From an uncultured Porphyromonadaceae bacterium (GTDB lineage Bacteria; Bacteroidota; Bacteroidia; Bacteroidales; Muribaculaceae), in assembly GCA_947176355.1 (NCBI GenBank), contig CAMWQY010000148.1, positions 1 to 6,516 on the forward strand: DNA of 6,516 nucleotides, given 5' to 3'. The notes under the pieces were generated by a model, which saw nothing but the letters and a program-made list of their open reading frames with translations, made no database searches and was not told where the DNA came from. Positions 1-5,255 of this stretch are shown in pieces (the first letter of the stretch is position 1; every line of letters starts with the position of its first letter). The position numbers were made by a program, and so were the translations under genes.

Positions 1-56
1 TCTAGACTGGGTGCGAGCCTGTCAAGTATGAAACTGCGGAGTTCGTCGTTTGTCAC
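1..56 (-). CDS. 5' end of an unidentified gene running off the left edge (partial)
   Basis: On the minus strand an open frame starts at a GTG codon at 56-54 and stays open to the window edge. It reads MTNDELRSFILDRLAPSL, a plausible charged, amphipathic N-terminus. The frame is closed upstream by a stop codon and has no ATG between that stop and the GTG, so GTG is the best available start. A perfect Bacteroidota -7 box (TATCTTTG, minus strand, 71-64) lies only 8 bases upstream, so the transcript would be nearly leaderless if that box is used. Eighteen residues are too few to name a family. The call rests on the open frame and its composition; a chance open frame or a different start remains possible. 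Confidence 0.45.
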   Translation of the reverse strand, partial: MTNDELRSFILDRLAPSL

Positions 57-63
57 CTTATAC

Positions 64-71
64 CAAAGATA
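64..71 (-). promoter_or_regulatory. candidate -7 box for the left-edge gene
   Basis: The minus strand reads TATCTTTG, an exact match to the Bacteroidota -7 consensus TAnnTTTG. No clear TTTG element is seen at the usual distance upstream. The neighbouring bases 72-142 are A+T rich and contain a 9-base inverted repeat (TAATGATAA at 85-93, TTATCATTA at 137-145) but no gene that I can see. Confidence 0.35.
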
Positions 72-142
72 AATTATTAAAGATTAATGATAAGTATATA
101 AGAGTCATTATTATTACATCATTGAGAATTCATCATTTATCA

Positions 143-268
143 TTAGTTTAACCCTTCCGTCTGGTACTTCTGCCACAGCTTCTCGTATTCCTTACAGGTA
201 TCGTTCGGCAAAGCACAAGCAAGCTTGGTTTTACTCTCACTAAGCGCAGATTCATTACTTGAGTACAT
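143..268 (-). pseudogene. truncated first ORF (tnpA-like) of an IS66-like element
   Basis: An ATG at 268-266 opens a 41-codon frame on the minus strand, beginning MYSSNESALSESKTK and ending CKEYEKLWQKYQTEGLN before a TAA at 145-143. The closing segment looks like the start of the helix-turn-helix-type accessory protein of IS66 elements in Bacteroidota, which is normally about 100 residues or more. Only the N-terminal portion survives, and the stop lies in unrelated A+T-rich sequence, so I treat it as a broken gene. The frame also extends upstream to a TTG codon at 334, but the promoter at 296-327 overlaps that extension, so the ATG is the better start. An alternative is a small free-standing protein of unknown role. 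Confidence 0.5.
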
Positions 269-295
269 AATTTTGTTGGTGTTGGTTATCACCTG

Positions 296-327
296 CAAAA
301 TTACTGCACATCCTTTGATCCGGCAAA
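296..327 (-). promoter_or_regulatory. Bacteroidota-type promoter inside the left IS end
   Basis: The minus strand has TTTG at 327-324 (-33) and TAATTTTG at 303-296 (-7, an exact TAnnTTTG), separated by 20 bases. Transcription would begin near 289, about 20 bases before the ATG at 268. The promoter sits just inside the terminal repeat, where the native promoter of an insertion sequence would be expected. It points away from the Thoeris operon, so it would not drive it. Confidence 0.6.
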
Positions 328-331
328 AAGG

Positions 332-347
332 CAATTGGACAGTTACA
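332..347 (+). repeat. left copy of the 16-base inverted repeat (IS end)
   Basis: CAATTGGACAGTTACA here is the exact reverse complement of 4470-4485. A 16-base exact match within a 6.5-kb window is unlikely by chance. The two copies bracket the unknown gene and the whole Thoeris operon. The 8-base flanks of the copies do not match each other, so no target-site duplication is visible. Confidence 0.75.
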
Positions 348-390
348 TATTATAGCTATTATAATGGTTGCCTTCATATAATCTCTATGA

Positions 391-1440
391 TTAGTCGTAG
401 AAATTGCGGGAGAGGGCCTTGATTGTGGGGGATGTCGATTTGACGAGTTCGTTGTAGACGGTAAGGAAATAATGCATCATCTCGTTGATTTCCCTTCTCA
501 CCTCCCTATCTCCAAGTGCCTCCAACCAGTTGGGGAATGATCTCTCTATATCAAGGAAAATTCGTGTTTCTGCCTCAGTGCCTGTTCTGTCGGTTAGAAT
601 CGTATACTTATTGTCCAGGAGCAACTCATTAAGCTTAGGATATTGCTCTACGTCGATACCTTCCCTTATCGCCTTACCAAAGAGTTGGTCGGCAAATTGC
701 TTACAGACGATTGATATCCTTACAGCATCACTGAACAATTCAACGTTTGCGACAGCATGTCCTTTCTTAAGCTTTATGTAATATTCAATGTAATCCTTAC
801 GGACCGCTATAGTAAAATTATCCCCGGCGTAATAGGTTGCACCTTTATCTTGAAGGAAAGTCTTCATTCTCGTTTTGCTTTTAAGGTGCTTTGGAATCTG
901 ATTCATAGCGATACGATCGTCCAAATCCGATACCATCTTGTTGAAGCGAGGAATTATATCATTCCAATACTTAAGAAGCTTCATCTTATGCTTCAGATTG
1001 GATGGCTGATATCGCAGAGATTGTTTGATTTCCGCCTCTATATCATGTAGCATGCTGATATCTGATGAGTATGTCTTCGTCAGGATGAAGAGTTCGAAAT
1101 ATTCAATGAGGAAAATTGCAACTGCCTCGAAGATATAGTCATGGCATGTGACCCAAATGGTCTTGATCCGTTGATAATCTCCCGGTGCCTTCTGACCCCA
1201 TACCGATACTTTTTGCAGCCCCTCATCGTTAATTTCAGAGAATATAAAGAGGATTTTTTTCTTATCGACAGCCCAAACGGAGGCGGCATCATTCAGTTGC
1301 CGTTGACAATCCTTTGCTTTAGGGGAAAGCACTGATGCTTTGGCGCTGTCTATGCGACTCACTGTTTCAGAGTCCTCAAAAAGTTTGAGACGTTGCTCGT
1401 ATGGTGTTATTGCTTTGAAGTTGAGTGGCCTACTATACAT
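391..1440 (-). CDS. uncharacterised 349-residue protein next to the Thoeris operon
   Basis: I do not recognise this protein. The chosen start is the ATG at 1440-1438; the frame also extends 17 codons to a TTG at 1491, adding a short hydrophobic stretch that I consider less likely to be translated. No signal peptide is seen. Residues about 98-121 (WVTCHDYIFEAVAIFLIEYFELFIL) are aromatic-rich and hydrophobic but contain acidic residues, so a buried helix is likelier than a membrane segment. Residues about 132-200 are rich in Lys and Arg and probably helical. The C-terminal third (about 208-335) alternates short strand-like stretches (FTIAVRKDYIEYYIKLKKG, VRISIVC) with a long terminal helix. It has the same orientation as the Thoeris genes but lies 429 bases downstream of them. 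Being inside the same IS-end bracket, it may be an accessory or an independent defence protein; that is inference. Confidence 0.8.
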   Translation of the reverse strand: MYSRPLNFKAITPYEQRLKLFEDSETVSRIDSAKASVLSPKAKDCQRQLNDAASVWAVDKKKILFIFSEINDEGLQKVSVWGQKAPGDYQRIKTIWVTCHDYIFEAVAIFLIEYFELFILTKTYSSDISMLHDIEAEIKQSLRYQPSNLKHKMKLLKYWNDIIPRFNKMVSDLDDRIAMNQIPKHLKSKTRMKTFLQDKGATYYAGDNFTIAVRKDYIEYYIKLKKGHAVANVELFSDAVRISIVCKQFADQLFGKAIREGIDVEQYPKLNELLLDNKYTILTDRTGTEAETRIFLDIERSFPNWLEALGDREVRREINEMMHYFLTVYNELVKSTSPTIKALSRNFYD

Positions 1441-1869
1441 AACATATAATTGAATCAAAGAAATATGCGAGGCAATGAGAGTCGCAAGCAACTTTTACGG
1501 GGGACAAACCCTGATTTTGAAACTTGTGTTGAAAAAGGCGAATATGTGTGGATGTGTTAAAGACCTCCGGGCTTGCCAAACGCCGTATGAGTGTATTTAT
1601 GAACGATGGTAGTCAATGACTAAATAAGATCAATCAACGAATAAGTAGTAATATATTATTTGCTTCGCACAAGCTAAAGTATATCATAGTGCAAAATGCA
1701 TAACTGTTTACTTTGGAGAAAATACGTCATGCTGAGAAAAGTCAGGCAAACTGTGCTTTCAATTAATTCATCCTATTTCGGAAATTATTGAATCAATGTC
1801 CAACTTTTATATCGGCGTTATTCTTTATTGCATCATACCTAAGCTTATGTAGTACTGAAATAGTTTCTA
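1441..1869. other. 429-base gene-poor interval between the TIR gene and the unknown gene
   Basis: I find no convincing gene on either strand: the longest frames I could trace are short (for example an 18-codon minus-strand frame near 1730) and look random. There is no perfect TAnnTTTG box; the closest match upstream of the 349-residue gene is TTTCTTTG about 12-20 bases before its ATG, with one mismatch. A 10-base palindrome, TAATATATTA, lies at 1649-1658. No strong intrinsic terminator follows the TIR gene stop at 1870. The interval is A+T rich and could hold a promoter, a small RNA or decayed sequence. Confidence 0.5.
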
Positions 1870-2682
1870 TCAGCATAGTGAGTAAAGTATTTCAAGGGCA
1901 CGTTTCGGATTGTCATTGGGTGCATAGACTTTCCACTTTTTTAATATTGGGACTGTAAGGACACTCAGAAAATCGGTGGGTGGTGTCTGGAGTACTGTGA
2001 AGCTTATACGCCCTCCTTCCTGGATTGACCCGCCTTGTGAAAATTGTCGCGTCGAACGCTTTTCCATCAGCAACTTTGCCATTAGAAGCTCATAGAAAAT
2101 CCATGGAGACCCTGTTGTGTTCCCTTTTGGATTTGCCGAAAGTGACTGTGGGGTATTCAGGAAAATCAGACATTCGCAGGAATCTATCATCTTTGAAATA
2201 GCGGAGGCTAACATCAAGTGGACGAAACTTGTTGTCAAGTTTCTCGTTTTATAATTATATGTTTTTGTGTCTGATTGGTAACAGTATCGGTTGTCAAGTT
2301 CCTTGATCAACCTATCTCCGCTTCCCCAGATGGTATGGTCAACAAAAGCTGTTATCCCGAAATTTTCATATAGCCATTGGGAAAAGGCTATCGCAAGATC
2401 TGCGTCATCGTGGGAGTGGGATATGAAGACATCGGCCTTTACCGTAGGGAAATAATTCTTTAATACATAATCACCATCTACCGTACCGTCGGCTAGAATT
2501 ATGTCGGCTAACGAGACGTAGACTTCATCACCAATCGACCTTGTCCTTTCGTATCCTTCATTAATAAGACACTGTACGCTATCTAAGGCCTCCAACTTTC
2601 CGTCTTTCTTATGCTTGAATACGGGTGGTTCAATCTGTTGTAATATACCCTTGTCAAGGGAAAGTCTGAATCCTTTTTTCAT
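1870..2682 (-). CDS. thsB2: TIR-domain protein, Thoeris ThsB-like (second copy)
   Basis: A 270-residue protein with an N-terminal extension (1-82) followed by a TIR domain. The first TIR strand is DVFISHSHDD (84-93). An SPWIFYEL segment (192-199) places E198 where the catalytic glutamate of TIR NADases lies (the W-x-x-x-E pattern, as in SARM1). Conserved family-like positions include D115, W119, D123-R124-L125, YC at 133-134 and the VHLMLASAISKMI helix (154-166). TIR domains of this kind cleave NAD+ and, in Thoeris, convert the product into an immune signal. Its ATG overlaps the stop of the upstream TIR gene by four bases (ATGA at 2682-2679), so the two are translationally coupled. The C-terminus (about 225-270) differs from that of its paralogue, which may set trigger specificity. 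The gene symbol follows position, not a known orthologue. Confidence 0.85.
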   Translation of the reverse strand: MKKGFRLSLDKGILQQIEPPVFKHKKDGKLEALDSVQCLINEGYERTRSIGDEVYVSLADIILADGTVDGDYVLKNYFPTVKADVFISHSHDDADLAIAFSQWLYENFGITAFVDHTIWGSGDRLIKELDNRYCYQSDTKTYNYKTRNLTTSFVHLMLASAISKMIDSCECLIFLNTPQSLSANPKGNTTGSPWIFYELLMAKLLMEKRSTRQFSQGGSIQEGGRISFTVLQTPPTDFLSVLTVPILKKWKVYAPNDNPKRALEILYSLC

Positions 2683-3431
2683 CTCAGATATCTATCTGTT
2701 TTGTCAGGGAAACAACGGTTTATAGACCAGTGTGTCAATACTTCAAGATCTTCCAGGTCAGCTCCGTAACTTATTCTCAGAGGCATCCGACTATCTGAAA
2801 ATCTTTCTTCCCGTAGTGGAGATGAGGTTAACGCAGAGAGCATTCGTACATATTGAAGTTCCTGATATAGCCATGGAGATTCAGTACGAATATTTCTTCG
2901 TTTCAGTATTTTGTAGTTTATTGAACGGCTGCTTTCAATAAAGATGAACGACTCGCAATGGGCTATCATCTCAAGAATTGCCATCGAAAGCATTGTGTGG
3001 ACATGAGAAGACGAAAACTGAACCTTATCATAAACATAAAGGCTACCATCATCTGTCATGCAATATTCACGATCTATTTCTTTCTGTAGCCTGTCTGCAC
3101 TACACCAGACATAGTGATCAAGAAAGGGATTCCATCCTTTGGATTTTAGGTAACGAGCCAATGCCTCGGCTTCATGTATATCTTTGTGCGAATGGGAAAT
3201 AAACACATCAAATTTAGAAAATATCGGGCCATCAGTTGGAAAAATCATGTCCTTCACTGCATCGCCGTCAATTATACCGGTTGATGGTTTGATAAGAGAA
3301 CTCAATCTACTATAAACAACGTTTTCGTTACGTAGAGAATAAATAGATTTGACGTCATTCACATCTGTTATTTGTGCAATATCGCTACTGTGAATCCTGT
3401 ATTTCCTATTTGGATTAAAGAGCAAGTCCAT
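2679..3431 (-). CDS. thsB1: TIR-domain protein, Thoeris ThsB-like (first copy)
   Basis: A 250-residue protein with an N-terminal extension (1-72) and a TIR domain beginning FDVFISHSHKD (74-84). SPWLYQEL (185-192) supplies the probable catalytic glutamate, E191, preceded by W187. A conserved block (FLDHYVWCSADRLQKEID, 103-120) and a helix (VHTMLSMAILEMIAHCE, 144-160) match the paralogue downstream, including the YC pair at 123-124. In the pathway it should hydrolyse NAD+ and make the nucleotide signal read by the macro-domain effector encoded just upstream. The gap to that gene is 23 bases, and the stop overlaps the next start by four bases, so all three genes form one operon. The C-terminal 45 residues are unlike the second copy. 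Clear family membership; the trigger it senses is unknown. Confidence 0.87.
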   Translation of the reverse strand: MDLLFNPNRKYRIHSSDIAQITDVNDVKSIYSLRNENVVYSRLSSLIKPSTGIIDGDAVKDMIFPTDGPIFSKFDVFISHSHKDIHEAEALARYLKSKGWNPFLDHYVWCSADRLQKEIDREYCMTDDGSLYVYDKVQFSSSHVHTMLSMAILEMIAHCESFIFIESSRSINYKILKRRNIRTESPWLYQELQYVRMLSALTSSPLREERFSDSRMPLRISYGADLEDLEVLTHWSINRCFPDKTDRYLR

Positions 3432-3454
3432 AGCTGTGGATATTATTTTGTTCT

Positions 3455-4321
3455 TTAACGGTCAGCGTGAAACGTGTGCTTGAAATGATATTCTATCTGA
3501 TTCAGGTCTACACTTTGGAATGCGTCTGACCGAATCTCAATATGTACTCCTTTTGGAAAATTCGCGTCTGAATATTTGAAATCGATAATCTCAACAAAAA
3601 AACTGAGTATCCTTTGGCGAGAACGATTGAGGCGAGAAAGACCTGTCCCGAATAACGGTAGATATACCGGCTTATCTGTTGAAATCTGTTTTAGACAGTC
3701 GAACAACCCCTCGATGACATTTGAAAATTCCTTACGTGGGAGATATGCTTTGTTGTTAGAGTCAAAGTAAGTGAGTGCACACAACACGTATGTGTTCATT
3801 CCGTCGCGTATCGGAATACAGGTCCCAACAGGATATTTGACTTCCTTTCCCGGCCCTCTTCCTTCTACTTCAGTACCCGTAATTCCCTCTGCATGCAATG
3901 CCGCCATCCCATCAGCTATCTTACCGTCCAACTCCTGAATTCGGTCTTTCCAATATCTGTTTATCCAAGCTCCGTGCACTGTATTGCGGCTGATAATAAC
4001 TTCGTTAACTATGGTGTCAAAGTATTCATTGACAGGAATGACTATGATACCTTCCTTAGAAAAGAGGTCTCCCTTTTCGATAGTCAATCTAAAGTTCGCA
4101 TTAATCATCAATTCAATACGAGACTTCTTCTTAATCATCCAGAAAGCGTATGCGGCACAGATGGCAAGCATCAATGCTCCCCATCCTATTATACCCCAAA
4201 TGCTGATATCCGTACTGGTGTTATCACCACTTTTCCACATCAACAAGAATGATATCAATGTGGCAAGAGCGGAAAAAGTGCCAAGCGCTTCAATGAAATA
4301 TTTAAAATAATTTCTCACCAT
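3455..4321 (-). CDS. thsA: ThsA-type effector: two membrane helices plus macro domain (type II Thoeris)
   Basis: A 288-residue protein. Two hydrophobic helices occupy about 8-29 and 41-63, followed by KKK (64-66), which suggests the N-terminal hairpin is in the inner membrane and the rest cytoplasmic. Residues about 78-270 match the Thoeris ThsA macro domain: GDLF (84-87), IIVIPVNEYFDT (92-103), HGAWI (116-120) and a PLFGTGLSRL loop (222-231) typical of ADP-ribose binding. In characterised type II Thoeris, the macro domain binds a TIR-made nucleotide (histidine-ADP-ribose), the protein assembles, and the membrane helices cause cell death or arrest. The absence of SIR2 and SLOG domains rules out type I. 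It is the first gene of the operon, and its ATG at 4321-4319 directly precedes the membrane segment. Full length, with no sign of damage. Confidence 0.88.
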   Translation of the reverse strand: MVRNYFKYFIEALGTFSALATLISFLLMWKSGDNTSTDISIWGIIGWGALMLAICAAYAFWMIKKKSRIELMINANFRLTIEKGDLFSKEGIIVIPVNEYFDTIVNEVIISRNTVHGAWINRYWKDRIQELDGKIADGMAALHAEGITGTEVEGRGPGKEVKYPVGTCIPIRDGMNTYVLCALTYFDSNNKAYLPRKEFSNVIEGLFDCLKQISTDKPVYLPLFGTGLSRLNRSRQRILSFFVEIIDFKYSDANFPKGVHIEIRSDAFQSVDLNQIEYHFKHTFHADR

Positions 4322-4384
4322 TATTGTTTAGATAATATGTTGGATGGATTATTTTCAATCATTCACTATTTTGTTCTTCTATAG

Positions 4385-4413
4385 AAAAGATATTCTTGAT
4401 GTAAGCGTCCAAA
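4385..4413 (-). promoter_or_regulatory. candidate promoter of the Thoeris operon
   Basis: The minus strand carries TTTG at 4413-4410 (-33, within TTTTTGG) and TATCTTTT at 4392-4385, which matches TAnnTTTG at all but the last base. They are separated by 17 bases. Transcription would start near 4378, giving a leader of roughly 57 bases before the thsA ATG. This is the best promoter-like pair between thsA and the right IS end, so the operon would carry its own promoter. The -7 mismatch and the short spacing keep confidence modest. Confidence 0.35.
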
Positions 4414-4469
4414 AATGACGAGTGTGTCAGGGGAAGCAGCGAAATAGGAGACTTCTAATAATTTATGTT

Positions 4470-4485
4470 TGTAACTGTCCAATTG
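4470..4485 (-). repeat. right copy of the 16-base inverted repeat (IS end)
   Basis: The plus strand reads TGTAACTGTCCAATTG, the exact reverse complement of 332-347. Reading outward from the Thoeris operon, this is a GTAA-type insertion-sequence terminus with the element body expected to the right. Just inside it, ACTGTC (4474-4479) and GACAGT (4492-4497) form a 6-base inverted repeat. Confidence 0.75.
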
Positions 4486-4594
4486 TGTCAAGACAGTGAT
4501 TTTTCGTACGAAAATCGCACGTCCGTAAGGCTTGTCCGAGCAATGGGAATCCCTTCAGTTTCTACATAGTTACACCTTAAAGAAAGTCAGAGGC
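4471..4594. mobile_element. right IS-end remnant (noncoding), inner limit uncertain
   Basis: From the GTAA terminus at 4471 to the stop of the next gene at 4595 I see no coding sequence. The segment contains the ACTGTC/GACAGT stem and a 14-base perfect palindrome at 4501-4514. This would fit the untranslated terminal region of an IS66-like element, with no transposase codons left. Where the remnant ends and resident sequence begins cannot be seen. Confidence 0.4.
4501..4514. repeat. 14-base perfect palindrome
   Basis: TTTTCGTACGAAAA is self-complementary, and with one bulged T the symmetry extends to GATTTT/AAAATC. It lies just inside the right IS end. It could be a protein-binding site of the insertion sequence, or a hairpin downstream of the gene ending at 4595. 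It lacks the GC-rich stem of a strong intrinsic terminator. Confidence 0.6.
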
Positions 4595-5140
4595 TTAGTC
4601 TTCGGAATTTGCAGCACGATGGTTAATGACCATTCCGTTTGCGATTGTGAAGTCTGTATGACCGAGCAGATCTGCCATGAAGGAGGCAATACGGAGATCT
4701 TTGGCTGAGGGTCCTTTCTTTCCTTCCTTTGCCATCGCGATGTAAGAGGCACTGACTGGAGCCAAGGCTTCGCGCACTTCATCGGGCATCAGCAAATACC
4801 ATTTGCCATTGACATCGTCCTCGTATGTCAATACCAGTCCCCATTTCTGAAGCATATAGAAAGATTTGCGCAGTTTTTTCTCTATGTATGTGTCTGATCC
4901 TGCATTGATCAGTTCCTCAAGCAGAAGGAGTTCTGTCTTGCTAAGCCGGGAGACTATCTCTATCGGCTCAGCAAGCATGCCAGCTGCCAGACGACTCGCA
5001 ATTTTATCTTTAGTGATGTTGGGGCTGACATAGAAGTCAAGGCGTTTTGCTATTTTCAGCAATTCGTCTTTCTTCATCACGTAGAGGATGGAACTTAGCT
5101 TTTGCGCTGAACTAAGGGATTTGTCTTTTATGGTGACCAT
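4595..5140 (-). CDS. small SAP-like/winged-helix-like protein of unknown function
   Basis: A 181-residue soluble protein with no signal peptide. Residues about 22-56 (MKKDELLKIAKRLDFYVSPN, then KDKIASRLA) look like the helix-extended-helix pattern of SAP or Rho-N-like nucleic-acid-binding modules. Residues about 60-125 (helices around SKTELLLLEELINAG and KKLRKSFYMLQKWGLVLTY, then a KWYLLMP strand) suggest a winged-helix fold. The C-terminus (140-181) is polar and probably flexible. I recognise no named family. The ATG at 5140-5138 is used; a second ATG at codon 22 would remove the first 21 residues but keep both modules. It lies outside the IS-end bracket and is separated from the Rpn gene by a repeat, so it is probably not part of either system. 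A DNA-binding or regulatory role is inference. Confidence 0.75.
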   Translation of the reverse strand: MVTIKDKSLSSAQKLSSILYVMKKDELLKIAKRLDFYVSPNITKDKIASRLAAGMLAEPIEIVSRLSKTELLLLEELINAGSDTYIEKKLRKSFYMLQKWGLVLTYEDDVNGKWYLLMPDEVREALAPVSASYIAMAKEGKKGPSAKDLRIASFMADLLGHTDFTIANGMVINHRAANSED

Positions 5141-5174
5141 AGTTATAAGCTTTCAGTTGTCAGATATAAGAAAT

Positions 5175-5200
5175 GTACTCACTGCGTTCGCACCACAATC
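5175..5200 (+). repeat. 26-base direct repeat, copy 1
   Basis: This 26-base sequence, starting GTACTCACTGCG and ending CACCACAATC, recurs exactly at 6312-6337. It contains a small TGCG-TT-CGCA hairpin core. The copies flank the Rpn-family gene at 5256-6155. On the minus strand this copy lies 35-60 bases upstream of the ATG at 5140 and could supply a TTG -33 element, with TACATTTC as an imperfect -7. Confidence 0.8.
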
Positions 5201-5255
5201 TTCTGCCTTGGAGATGTAATGGTTGGAAAAGGATGGCAAAGAGGGGTAATGGGAT

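Larger units (their letters stand above)
143..346 (-). mobile_element. truncated insertion-sequence end, probably IS66-like
   Basis: Reading the minus strand inward from 346, the segment begins GTAACTGTCCAATTG, carries a promoter just inside the end, and then a small ORF whose tail (EYEKLWQKYQTEG) resembles the first small ORF of Bacteroidota IS66-type elements. IS66-family ends typically begin GTAA and end TTAC, which fits. The resemblance breaks off abruptly around 145-150, where A+T-rich sequence supplies an immediate stop, so the rest of the element is missing. A matching end lies at 4471 in opposite orientation. The family assignment is from memory of IS66 ends and proteins; the remnant status is better supported than the exact family. 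Confidence 0.55.

Noticed and set aside
349..365. AT-only hairpin as terminator of the 349-residue gene
   Set aside because: Stem is six A/T pairs (ATTATA/TATAAT) with no G+C, too weak for a standard intrinsic terminator.
485..1335. Plus-strand open frames at 485-781, 757-1050 and 1141-1335
   Set aside because: They lie entirely opposite the 349-residue minus-strand gene, have unnatural composition and no promoter; they are shadows of it.
1440..1491. 17-codon upstream extension of the 349-residue gene to a TTG codon
   Set aside because: ATG at 1440 is a better start; the extension is a short hydrophobic stretch without a distinct start signal.
3893..4310. Two overlapping plus-strand open frames opposite thsA
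   Set aside because: They overlap the membrane and macro region of a well-supported minus-strand gene and resemble no family.
324..4493. Target-site duplication around the inverted repeats
   Set aside because: Compared 8-base flanks outside (324-331 and 4486-4493) and inside (347-354 and 4463-4470); neither pair matches.
4570..4782. Minus-strand 70-residue frame overlapping the SAP-like gene
   Set aside because: It is an alternate frame of the better-supported 181-residue gene, with unnatural composition.
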